Shown here: in pieces, positions 1 to 5,745 of the stretch
How the letters are laid out: every line of letters starts with the position of its first letter
Numbering within the stretch: position 1 is the first letter of the stretch
Origin: Candidatus Omnitrophota bacterium
GTDB taxonomy: Bacteria > Omnitrophota > Gorgyraeia > Gygaellales > Profunditerraquicolaceae
Assembly: GCA_028717045.1 (NCBI GenBank)
Contig: JAQUON010000083.1
Location: 1-5,745 of the forward strand
Direction: 5' to 3'
Length of the DNA stretch: 5,745 nucleotides
Made by a program: the position numbers and the translations under genes
Notes under the pieces: model-generated
Seen by the model: only the letters and a program-made list of their open reading frames with translations
Told to the model about the DNA's origin: nothing
Database searches by the model: none

Positions 1-738
1 CCTGCCGGTCATTCCCGTATCGGATTGCGGGCCGCCGACAATGAATTTCCCCGTTTGGTTTACATAGAACTTGGTGTCCTGATCGATCCAGTTCTTCAGG
101 ATATATTTAGCGATCGTATCAATGAGTTCGCCTCTTGCCTTATTGGTGATATTATTCCCTGACTTATCGAGAATGTCTTCGGTATGCTGACAGGCAAGCA
201 CCACTGAATCGACACGAACCGGTTTTCCATCCTGGTACTCCAGCGTCACCTGCGACTTTCCGTCGGGGCCTAAATACTTCAATATCTCTTTCTTACGAAC
301 CTCGCTCATCCTGCGTATGAGCTTATGTGCCAGCGTAATCGCCAAGGGCATCAATTCTTCGGTTTCATCGCAGGCATACCCAAACATGATCCCCTGATCC
401 CCTGCGCCTCCTGTATCGACCCCCATTGCGATGTCGGGAGACTGACTGTGTATTGCATTCAACACGGCACAGGTCTCGTAATCAAAACCGTACTTAGGAT
501 CCGTATACCCTACATCTTTTATCAGCTCTCTGCAGATCCTGTGGGTATCCACATAGCTATGGGTCGTAATCTCTCCCCCCACAATCAACAACCCCATAGT
601 GACGTACGTCTCGCACGCTACGCGGCCCTTGGGGTCATTCTTAAGCACCTCATCAAGGATTGCGTCGGATATCTGGTCGCAGAGCTTGTCCGGATGCCCC
701 TCGGCAACCGATTCTGAAGTAAAAAACGATTTCGGCAT
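1..738 (-). CDS. metK: S-adenosylmethionine synthetase (methionine adenosyltransferase), C-terminus cut by window edge
   Basis: Makes S-adenosylmethionine from ATP and methionine in the cytoplasm. The reading frame is open from the ATG at 738 to the left edge, giving 246 residues. The family usually runs to about 385-400, so the last third is missing. The start matches the family (PKSFFTSESVAEGHPDK). The ATP-binding GHPDK is at residues 14-18 (His15, Asp17, Lys18), conserved Glu43 and Glu56 follow, and the family signature GAGDQGIMFGY is at 111-121. The later stretch FIVGGPQSDTGMTGR (232-246) leads towards the second signature, GGGAFS, which is not reached. One small oddity is NQTG at 228-231, where many homologues have NPTG. 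An AAGGAG ribosome site lies 9 nt upstream, inside the last codons of the nucleotidyltransferase gene, whose stop is only 2 nt away. The gene therefore has no leader of its own and is probably co-transcribed with the upstream genes. Family assignment is certain. Confidence 0.97.
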   Translation of the reverse strand, partial: MPKSFFTSESVAEGHPDKLCDQISDAILDEVLKNDPKGRVACETYVTMGLLIVGGEITTHSYVDTHRICRELIKDVGYTDPKYGFDYETCAVLNAIHSQSPDIAMGVDTGGAGDQGIMFGYACDETEELMPLAITLAHKLIRRMSEVRKKEILKYLGPDGKSQVTLEYQDGKPVRVDSVVLACQHTEDILDKSGNNITNKARGELIDTIAKYILKNWIDQDTKFYVNQTGKFIVGGPQSDTGMTGR

Positions 739-740
739 AT

Positions 741-1490
741 CTACTCTCTCCTTTTTGCAAGTAAACGGTTTAACGTGATATATGTATCTACGCGCCCGAT
801 ATCAAACCAGAGGGACCGGAATTGAAACCCGAATACCTCATCGTGTTCGATGAGCCACTTAATATACGCCCCTACCGCATCGCGATAATTCTTTGGATCG
901 GCGAGGTAACGCTTCACCAAAGACACCTTAAGCGAAGGGAAATAATAAAGGCACATCGCTACCAGCGTCGATTTCGGCGCTTCCGGCTTTTCCTGAAACT
1001 CCAAAATACGCTTTGTCCTGCCGATTCTTAACACCCCGTAATGCCTGGCTTGCTTTTTGTCTCCTATATCTACCGTTCCCATGGTAATACCGGGAGATTT
1101 CCGCTGCGCAAAACGTATAAAACCATCAAGCGAGCCCTTAAAGAAATTGTCTCCCCCGAGCACGAGGAAATCCCCTTTGTACCCTTCCTTCTTAAACGCC
1201 AATTCCATGTCTTTGATTGCGCCCAACTTATCTTTAGGGCTCTTGCTTAAGTCATTCACAATTTCCAATGCGAGCTTGCTGCGTACATTCTTTTTCCAAT
1301 ACACAAAGTGCTTGTAAAACCTGCTATTCGTCACTACGATCACCTTAGTGGCATCTTTTCTTCGCTCTAGCTTATGCAATAGGTATTCAATAATAGGCCT
1401 TCCCTTGACATCAAGCAGGGGCTTGGGGAAATTTTTGGTGTAAGGGTATAAGCGGGTGCCGTAGCCGGCCGCAAGAATCACTACCTTCAT
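741..1490 (-). CDS. Sugar-1-phosphate nucleotidyltransferase (RmlA/GlmU-like, NTP_transferase family)
   Basis: A 249-residue protein that probably transfers a nucleoside monophosphate from an NTP to a sugar-1-phosphate, giving an NDP-sugar for polysaccharide or glycoconjugate synthesis. The N-terminal nucleotide-binding signature GYGTRLYPYTKNFPKPLL is at residues 9-26 (Arg13 and Lys23 are the usual catalytic/phosphate contacts). A LGAIKD segment is at 89-94, the metal-binding Asp114 is in LGGDN (111-115), the sugar-site motif EKP is at 167-169, and WFDIG at 228-232 is the typical late motif carrying the second metal ligand (Asp230). There is no left-handed beta-helix acyltransferase domain, so it is not a full GlmU. 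The frame stays open 14 codons further upstream, but those codons overlap the isomerase gene. Start 1490 places the family-typical MKVVILAAG at the N-terminus and has a strong ribosome site. The stop of the isomerase gene is 1 nt away. The base and sugar specificity (dTTP, UTP, CTP or GTP) cannot be read from the sequence. Confidence 0.9.
   Translation of the reverse strand: MKVVILAAGYGTRLYPYTKNFPKPLLDVKGRPIIEYLLHKLERRKDATKVIVVTNSRFYKHFVYWKKNVRSKLALEIVNDLSKSPKDKLGAIKDMELAFKKEGYKGDFLVLGGDNFFKGSLDGFIRFAQRKSPGITMGTVDIGDKKQARHYGVLRIGRTKRILEFQEKPEAPKSTLVAMCLYYFPSLKVSLVKRYLADPKNYRDAVGAYIKWLIEHDEVFGFQFRSLWFDIGRVDTYITLNRLLAKRRE
748..753 (-). promoter_or_regulatory. Ribosome binding site of metK
   Basis: AAGGAG on the minus strand, 9 nt before the metK ATG at 738. 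It lies wholly inside the last codons of the upstream nucleotidyltransferase gene (Lys-Arg-Arg-Glu-stop), so metK initiation is probably coupled to translation of that gene. Confidence 0.8.
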
Positions 1491-1491
1491 C

Positions 1492-2289
1492 TTAAGACAG
1501 CCCTCCTGAGGATTTGACGAATACATCCGCATAGTTAAAATTCAAGGACCGGTTGAGAAAAGCCAGCTTGTCGGGGCTGCGGTGAATCAACGGATACATA
1601 GGAATTCCTTCGGCAAGCCCAAATGCCTCAATGCGCCCAGCGGGCTCGACGATCCTGAGTGCCGCCACTTGCTTGAAATTGGGGTTAGGGACATATGCTA
1701 CTTTTGCGTTTTCCTTAATTATAAAATAGGCTGCGCCCTGTGTTTCCCTATATAATTCGTATTCCGATTTAAACTCGCTGCTTACCCAGTTAGAAGTAAC
1801 CAGGTGCTGCGGCCCGGGATTTACAAGAATGTGTCCAAACCCGGGGGGAATCACTATCTTTTGACCTGCTTCAGCCTTTACCAAAATCGCCTCTTCAATT
1901 ACGGCAGTATCGTTGCTTCCGTGGCGCTGCAAAAGGCAGAAACACCTGCCGTAGAGCACTTCGTACAACTCCCCAAAATCCCCCGGATGATAGTGGCCGG
2001 CTGTCTTCATATATTCTTTACCGAGCATATCGGGTTTTATTAATGTGACATCGTAACGCAATTTATGCGATTGTAACAAGCCACTGTCTTTGTGTGCATA
2101 CACATCTCGGTACATATAATATAATTCCTCCGGGCGCGTAACGGCCTTATCAAGAATAACCTCGCGCATCTCTTCCAGCGTCCGTATGCCCGGTGCGTGG
2201 GCATTGAGCTCCTTGTCAAATACTAATTCCGGTTTGGCGGCATCTAATGATACCTTGATTCCCGCGGTGTCTTGCAGCGCAACCATCAT
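1492..2289 (-). CDS. Cupin-type glucose-6-phosphate isomerase with C-terminal extension
   Basis: A 265-residue metal-dependent isomerase of the archaeal cupin family (Pyrococcus/Thermococcus type, GPI domain), interconverting glucose-6-phosphate and fructose-6-phosphate in the cytoplasm. It is unrelated in fold to the common bacterial Pgi. The cupin metal site is intact. GHYH gives His99 and His101, GELYEVLYG gives Glu107, and IPPGFGH gives His153. These line up by motif with the four metal ligands of the Pyrococcus furiosus enzyme (His88, His90, Glu97, His136). A conserved segment GKEYMKTAGHYHPG precedes the site. The archaeal enzyme (about 189 aa) ends near the point matching PNPNFKQ (201-207), and about 58 further residues follow here with no domain I recognise. 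The start codon ATG at 2289 overlaps the enzyme I stop (ATGA); a second ATG at 2286 is also possible. The first is favoured by the 8-nt spacing from the AAAGGAG site. Sugar specificity is inferred from the family, and a related sugar-phosphate isomerase is possible. Confidence 0.9.
   Translation of the reverse strand: MMVALQDTAGIKVSLDAAKPELVFDKELNAHAPGIRTLEEMREVILDKAVTRPEELYYMYRDVYAHKDSGLLQSHKLRYDVTLIKPDMLGKEYMKTAGHYHPGDFGELYEVLYGRCFCLLQRHGSNDTAVIEEAILVKAEAGQKIVIPPGFGHILVNPGPQHLVTSNWVSSEFKSEYELYRETQGAAYFIIKENAKVAYVPNPNFKQVAALRIVEPAGRIEAFGLAEGIPMYPLIHRSPDKLAFLNRSLNFNYADVFVKSSGGLS
1501..1507 (-). promoter_or_regulatory. Ribosome binding site that fixes the nucleotidyltransferase start
   Basis: AGGAGGG on the minus strand, 10 nt before the ATG at 1490. 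It is the strongest Shine-Dalgarno match in the window and lies in the Ser-Gly-Gly-Leu codons at the end of the isomerase gene. It supports start 1490 over the ATG codons further upstream at 1532 and 1526 in the same frame. Confidence 0.8.
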
Positions 2290-4016
2290 CCTAAAATCTC
2301 CTTTGTTTTCTGCTCCATAAATGACTCCACTGCTTTTGCCGTAGATAAACTTAATGCCTCTTGGGCTATCTTTTTTGACTCTTCAATTGTGACCGAGCGG
2401 ATGATAAATTTCAACTGCGGAATAGCCAACGAAGTTAAACTGAATTCATCAAGCCCCAGGCCAAGTAGTATTACCGAAAAAGCAGCGTCAGAAGCCATTT
2501 CCCCGCACATCCCCACCCAGATGTTATTGGCGTGCCCTGCCTCGATAATGTTTTTAATCATGCGCAATACCGCCGGATGTGCCGGCTCGTAGAGATACGC
2601 CACTTTTTCGTTCGTGCGGTCTACGGCCAGGGAATATTGTATGAGGTCGTTGGTACCGATACTGAAAAAATCGGATTCCGTCGCCAATAAATCCGCGGTC
2701 ATTGCGGCGGAGGGGACTTCTATCATGACCCCTACCTCAATTGCGTCGTTAAAAGATACGCCTTCGTTCCTGAGCTCATCTTTACATTCTTGAAGGATCG
2801 AATTTGCCTGTTTCAACTCTTCGATCCCGGAAATCATCGGATACATAAGCTTGAGTTTCCCGAATGCCGATGCGCGCAGTATAGCCCTCAACTGCACTTT
2901 AAATACGTCGGGGCGGGCAAGGCAAAAGCGGATGGCGCGCCAGCCAAGAAACGGCTGCATTTCTTTCGGAATATCAAACTGAGAAAGGAATTTGTCTCCG
3001 CCTAAATCAATCGTGCGGATGATGACCCCGTGGGGATTCATCTGTTCCGCAACATATTTATAGGCCTGGAAATGTTCTTCTTCGGTAGGCAGGTCTTTTC
3101 TATTCATATAAAAAAACTCGGTGCGATAAAGCCCGATGCCCTGCCCGCCGTGAAGCTTGACCGACGATATGTCCTCCGGCAGCTCGATATTTGCTGCGAC
3201 TTCGATGGCCTTTCCGTCACGGGTCACCGCAGGCAAATCCTTGACCGCAAGAAATTGCTCTGAAATCCCTTTGAGCTTCTGCTCTTCCTGACGGTAGAAC
3301 GTAAGTGTCTCTTCGTCCGGATTTACCGTGACCGTGCCCATGGTACCGTCCACAATTAGCAGATCATTGTTCTTGATGCGTGCCGTTGCCGTTTCTAAAC
3401 CGACTACCGCCGGGATCTCCAGGGATTTCGCCATAATGGCAGTGTGGGAAGTCTTTCCCCCTATATCGGTAACAAATGCAGATACCAGCTGTTTATGCAT
3501 CGCAGCGGTGTCCGACGGTGAAAGGTCGTGCGCTACCACGATCACTTTTTCCTGCAAATCCGCCAGGCTCTTTTGCTTCTTTCCTAGGAGGTTACGCAAT
3601 ACCCGCCTGCCTACATCATTCAAATCAGCGGTGCGCTCTTTCAAATAATCGTCTTCTATCTTAGAAAACACCTCAATATATTTCTTTAATACCTCGGAAA
3701 AAATAAAAGCAACTCCTACCATTTCTTTCTTCAGCCGCGAAATCACCTCTTCTATAAGCATGCGGTCTTCTAGGACCAAGAGGTGAGCGTCAAATATCTG
3801 AGCCTCTTCCTGCCCCATATCAAAACCGATTCTTTTCTGAAGCTCAAGTATCTCTCTTCGCGTCTGAATTAACGCCTCTTCAAAAAGCTGGATCTGTACC
3901 GGGATATCTTCGGGCTTAATTGGCTGACGGACAATATCAAACTCTTCCTTCCCGAACCTGTACGCCGGGCCAATGGTTATCCCTGGAGCAGCGGCAATCC
4001 CTTTCAGTTTTAACAT
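2286..4016 (-). CDS. ptsI: Phosphoenolpyruvate-protein phosphotransferase (PTS enzyme I)
   Basis: A 576-residue cytoplasmic enzyme that takes phosphate from PEP onto a histidine and passes it to HPr, the first step of the phosphotransferase relay. Length matches canonical enzyme I (E. coli 575), and there is no N-terminal GAF domain, so it is not the nitrogen-PTS PtsP type. Domains in order: HPr-binding/phosphohistidine N-terminal part (about 1-225), with the active His191 in GGKTSHTAIMAKSLEIPAVVG; then the C-terminal PEP-binding barrel (about 260-540). Conserved catalytic residues are all present and sit two positions after their E. coli equivalents: Arg298 (GLYRTEF), Arg334 (RTIDLGGDK), Glu433 and Asp457 for magnesium (MIEVPSAA, GTNDLIQY), and the acid/base Cys504 (VGMCGEMASD). 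It should therefore be active. The gene starts 1 nt after the HPr stop, with a GAGG site in the last HPr codons, so the two relay partners are probably made together. Family assignment is certain. Confidence 0.98.
   Translation of the reverse strand: MLKLKGIAAAPGITIGPAYRFGKEEFDIVRQPIKPEDIPVQIQLFEEALIQTRREILELQKRIGFDMGQEEAQIFDAHLLVLEDRMLIEEVISRLKKEMVGVAFIFSEVLKKYIEVFSKIEDDYLKERTADLNDVGRRVLRNLLGKKQKSLADLQEKVIVVAHDLSPSDTAAMHKQLVSAFVTDIGGKTSHTAIMAKSLEIPAVVGLETATARIKNNDLLIVDGTMGTVTVNPDEETLTFYRQEEQKLKGISEQFLAVKDLPAVTRDGKAIEVAANIELPEDISSVKLHGGQGIGLYRTEFFYMNRKDLPTEEEHFQAYKYVAEQMNPHGVIIRTIDLGGDKFLSQFDIPKEMQPFLGWRAIRFCLARPDVFKVQLRAILRASAFGKLKLMYPMISGIEELKQANSILQECKDELRNEGVSFNDAIEVGVMIEVPSAAMTADLLATESDFFSIGTNDLIQYSLAVDRTNEKVAYLYEPAHPAVLRMIKNIIEAGHANNIWVGMCGEMASDAAFSVILLGLGLDEFSLTSLAIPQLKFIIRSVTIEESKKIAQEALSLSTAKAVESFMEQKTKEILG
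2298..2304 (-). promoter_or_regulatory. Ribosome binding site of the cupin isomerase gene
   Basis: AAAGGAG on the minus strand, inside the last codons of the enzyme I gene. It is 8 nt from the ATG at 2289 and 11 nt from the tandem ATG at 2286, which favours the first. Together with the ATGA stop/start overlap it suggests translational coupling of enzyme I and isomerase. Confidence 0.7.
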
Positions 4017-4017
4017 A

Positions 4018-4281
4018 CTATTCCTCTTGATTGATAATCTTTTCTAACTCTTCCATTGCCGACTCTGCATCGTGGCCCTCAACCTCAATCATAATCTGGC
4101 TGCCCTGTTCCGCACCCAACATCAATATCCCCATGATAGATTTGCCGTTGACTTCTTCATCGTCTCGCCTGACAGTAATACGGGAATCAAATTTATTCGC
4201 AATCTGCACAAAAAGCGCGGCGGGACGGGCATGCAGGCCTTGTTTATTCTTCACAATTAATTTTTTCTTCACCGTTGTCAC
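4018..4281 (-). CDS. ptsH: HPr phosphocarrier protein
   Basis: An 87-residue small cytoplasmic phosphocarrier. It accepts phosphate from enzyme I on His17, in the motif GLHARPAA (15-22), and hands it to IIA proteins. The second regulatory site is also kept: Ser48 in VNGKSIMGILMLGAEQG corresponds to Ser46 of Bacillus HPr, the target of HPr kinase/phosphorylase. This suggests that hprK exists in the genome, although it is not in this window. Because His17 is intact this is a true HPr rather than a Crh, which lacks the histidine. The start is GTG at 4281, with GAGG at 4288-4291 (6 nt spacing) overlapping the yvcK stop. A later GTG at 4272 would give a protein three residues shorter but has poorer spacing. 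The gene lies between yvcK (8 nt away) and enzyme I (1 nt away). It could also be called npr if the system proves to be of the nitrogen-PTS type. Confidence 0.96.
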   Translation of the reverse strand: MTTVKKKLIVKNKQGLHARPAALFVQIANKFDSRITVRRDDEEVNGKSIMGILMLGAEQGSQIMIEVEGHDAESAMEELEKIINQEE

Positions 4282-4287
4282 ATAACA

Positions 4288-4291
4288 CCTC
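4288..4291 (-). promoter_or_regulatory. Ribosome binding site of the HPr gene, overlapping the yvcK stop
   Basis: GAGG on the minus strand shares its GA with the yvcK TGA stop. It is 6 nt from the GTG start at 4281, which supports that start. An ATG at 4283, shifted by one frame, is followed at once by TGA, so it cannot start a protein. Confidence 0.6.
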
Positions 4292-5558
4292 AGAGTTCTT
4301 CAATGAAACCCATGATTATCCTTGCTAACTTTAAAGGGTCATGCCTCACTACGTTATCGGTAATTGAAACTATATCCTCCAGGATAACGCGGTACCCCAT
4401 ATTTTCGATGTTTTTTCTGTCGCTAAGCACCGGCAGCCCGCCTTCGCTCTCATAGCGTTTGAGTATCGAAGAAGGTATGACGCCGGTATTGACAATGCAA
4501 TAATCAAGGACCCTGGGATGGCTATGCGCAACGAGGGCCTTTACGTGCGCGGAGGCGCTAAAGCCGTCTGTCTCACCCGGTTGCGTCATGATATTGCACA
4601 CATAGACTTTTGTTGCTTTCGCGGAAACGAGCGCATCCGTTATGTCTTTTACCAAAAGGTTCGGTATAATGCTGGTATACAGGGAGCCGGGGCCCAACAC
4701 AATGATGTCGGCATCCTCGATAGCCTTAATTGCCTCCGGGGTCGCCTCGGGATGCTCAGGCTTAAGAAACACATGCTCTATTGAAATACGGGCTTTGGGG
4801 ATCTTGTCTTCGCCTTCGGTAATCGAGCCGTTCTGATGCTGAGCGACCAGAATCACGTTATTTAAGGTAGACGGGATCACCTGGCCGCGCAGAGCCAATA
4901 CCTTACTTGTTTCTTTGATCGCTTTCTCAAAATCCCCGGTAAGCCTCGTCATTACGGTAATAAAAAGGTTGCCGAAGCTGTGGCCCGCAAGCTCCGAGCC
5001 TTTTTCAAAACGGAACTGGAATAATTCCCTCATAAGGGTAGAAGCATCTGCCAAGGCTACCAGGCAATTGCGTATATCACCCGGCGGCAAAATGTCAAAT
5101 TGTTGCCTCAGGCGACCGGATGAGCCGCCATCATCGGCAACGGTAACGACTGCGGTAATATTAGAAGTATATTCCTTTAAGCCGCTTAAAAGGACTGAGA
5201 GGCCTGTGCCTCCTCCGACAACAGCAATACGCGCCCCCCGGCCCAATTGTCTTCTCTGGTATAAAATGTCAACGAGCACATCCGACCTGGAAGACGGGAC
5301 GATAGCGCCGATGAGGGACTGAGCCATACGTTTAAAACCGAGTATTAAAATTACGATCCCTGACAGAATGACAATTACATCTAAAATCTTATTGACGAAG
5401 TATTCCTCGGCGTACCTAAAAAACAATGAACCGGTGACGATGAGGACAACTCCTAGGGAACTTAAGCCGATCCATCGCTTAATGCCGATACCGGGAGAAA
5501 GCCATTTAATTATGCTTTTGCCTCTGGCAACCAGCACAGAAAAGTTAAATTTTTTCAT
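4290..5558 (-). CDS. yvcK: YvcK/CofD-like protein with N-terminal membrane hairpin (gluconeogenesis factor family)
   Basis: A 422-residue protein. The C-terminal part (about 108-422) is a YvcK/CofD-like Rossmann domain; family members bind UDP-sugars such as UDP-GlcNAc and are needed for growth and cell shape on gluconeogenic carbon in Bacillus. Motifs seen: VVGGGTGLS (113-121), VADDGGSSGRLR (140-151), PPGDIRN (158-164), GHSFGNL (192-198), LGPGSLYTS (288-296) and NIMTQPGET (322-330). Ahead of it are about 100 residues absent from the Bacillus protein (about 317 aa). They contain two hydrophobic segments (about 29-47 and 57-76) separated by a short charged loop, probably a membrane hairpin that anchors the domain on the cytoplasmic face. 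ATG 5558 is the chosen start although its ribosome site is weak (TAGG, 8 nt away). It overlaps the end of the IIA gene by 14 nt, and no better start precedes the membrane segments. The location next to HPr recalls the Bacillus yvcK-crh neighbourhood. The molecular role is inferred from the family. Confidence 0.93.
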   Translation of the reverse strand: MKKFNFSVLVARGKSIIKWLSPGIGIKRWIGLSSLGVVLIVTGSLFFRYAEEYFVNKILDVIVILSGIVILILGFKRMAQSLIGAIVPSSRSDVLVDILYQRRQLGRGARIAVVGGGTGLSVLLSGLKEYTSNITAVVTVADDGGSSGRLRQQFDILPPGDIRNCLVALADASTLMRELFQFRFEKGSELAGHSFGNLFITVMTRLTGDFEKAIKETSKVLALRGQVIPSTLNNVILVAQHQNGSITEGEDKIPKARISIEHVFLKPEHPEATPEAIKAIEDADIIVLGPGSLYTSIIPNLLVKDITDALVSAKATKVYVCNIMTQPGETDGFSASAHVKALVAHSHPRVLDYCIVNTGVIPSSILKRYESEGGLPVLSDRKNIENMGYRVILEDIVSITDNVVRHDPLKLARIIMGFIEEL

Positions 5559-5745
5559 CTTCCTGGCCTATGACCTTGATAATGCCTTCGCGGTCCTGGC
5601 AGATGCGCAGGTTATCTCGAAAATGCTTATCTTTAAAAAGCCGCGAGATGCGCGCTAAGGCCTTCAAATGAGGGCCCGCAGAATCCTGGGGCGCAACCAG
5701 CAAAAAGAATATGTATACCTTCTCTCCGTCAAGAGAATCGAAATC
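5545..5745 (-). CDS. PTS IIA component, PtsN/fructose type, C-terminal fragment cut by window edge
   Basis: The last 66 residues of a PTS IIA (EIIA-Ntr/fructose family) protein, open to the right window edge and ending in TAA at 5545-5547. The stretch KVYIFFLLVAP followed by HLKALARISRLFKD and FRDNL matches the C-terminal half of E. coli PtsN (LLFALLVP, then HLHTLSLVAKRL). The family is about 150-160 residues, so roughly 90 are missing, including the phosphorylated histidine. In PtsN-type proteins phosphate arrives from HPr and the protein often acts as a regulator rather than feeding a permease, which fits the neighbours here. The end of this gene overlaps the start of yvcK by 14 nt in a different frame, indicating one transcript and coupled translation. 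It is too short to tell a nitrogen-type regulator from a fructose-specific IIA. Confidence 0.85.
   Translation of the reverse strand, partial: DFDSLDGEKVYIFFLLVAPQDSAGPHLKALARISRLFKDKHFRDNLRICQDREGIIKVIGQEDEKI

Noticed and set aside
325..717. A 130-codon plus-strand open frame opposite metK
   Set aside because: It lies wholly antisense to a metK frame with clear family motifs, its translation resembles no family I know, and it has no good ribosome site.
739..760. SAM riboswitch before metK
   Set aside because: There is no non-coding leader; the space before metK is coding sequence of the upstream gene with only 2 nt between stop and start.
1491..1532. Upstream extension of the nucleotidyltransferase by 14 codons
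   Set aside because: It overlaps the end of the isomerase gene, the added residues are not family-like, and the strong AGGAGGG site points to the start at 1490.
2286..4016. Nitrogen-type enzyme I (PtsP with GAF domain)
   Set aside because: The protein starts directly with the enzyme I N-terminal motif and is 576 residues, with no room for a GAF domain.
4915..5322. A 135-codon plus-strand open frame opposite yvcK
   Set aside because: It is antisense to the conserved GGGTG and DDGGSSG region of yvcK, so it is a shadow of that gene's codon pattern.
5545..5558. Possible frameshift joining IIA and yvcK into one fusion protein
   Set aside because: The IIA family ends normally here with a TAA stop, and yvcK has its own ATG and a complete domain, so a short gene overlap explains the junction.
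5368..5658. A 96-codon plus-strand open frame crossing the IIA/yvcK junction
   Set aside because: Both minus-strand genes under it are supported by family matches. Its product is a low-information shadow of the hydrophobic membrane segments.

Overview
Every gene in this window reads leftwards, on the minus strand. Seven genes are packed end to end, with junctions ranging from a 14-nt overlap to an 8-nt gap. Both end genes are cut by the window edges. In transcription order (right to left) they are: the C-terminal end of a PtsN-type PTS IIA protein (5745 to 5545), a YvcK/CofD-like protein with an added N-terminal membrane hairpin (5558 to 4290), HPr (4281 to 4018), PTS enzyme I (4016 to 2286), a cupin-type glucose-6-phosphate isomerase with an extra C-terminal tail (2289 to 1492), a sugar-1-phosphate nucleotidyltransferase (1490 to 741), and the N-terminal two thirds of S-adenosylmethionine synthetase MetK (738 to the left edge). 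There is no intergenic space, and no internal terminator, promoter, RNA gene, repeat, mobile element or CRISPR was found.

The right half encodes a phosphorelay. PEP phosphorylates enzyme I (His191), which passes phosphate to HPr (His17) and then to the IIA protein, whose active histidine lies outside the window. HPr also keeps the serine that HPr kinase modifies in other bacteria (Ser48 here). No sugar permease (IIB/IIC) is visible, so the set looks regulatory rather than transport-linked. YvcK sits between IIA and HPr. In Bacillus YvcK is needed for growth on gluconeogenic carbon, and its gene lies near crh, which encodes an HPr-like protein. The left half holds genes for sugar-phosphate metabolism (isomerase, nucleotidyltransferase), followed by metK. 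A plausible reading is that a carbon/PEP-sensing relay is co-expressed with enzymes at the glycolysis/gluconeogenesis and sugar-activation branch point.

Organism: a bacterium with roughly balanced base composition. The combination of a regulatory PTS cluster, a membrane-anchored YvcK and an archaeal-type cupin isomerase suggests an uncultured lineage such as Candidatus Omnitrophota or a relative. That is inference from gene content, not proven by the sequence. The families are recognisable. The unusual parts are their arrangement, the YvcK membrane anchor and the isomerase tail.
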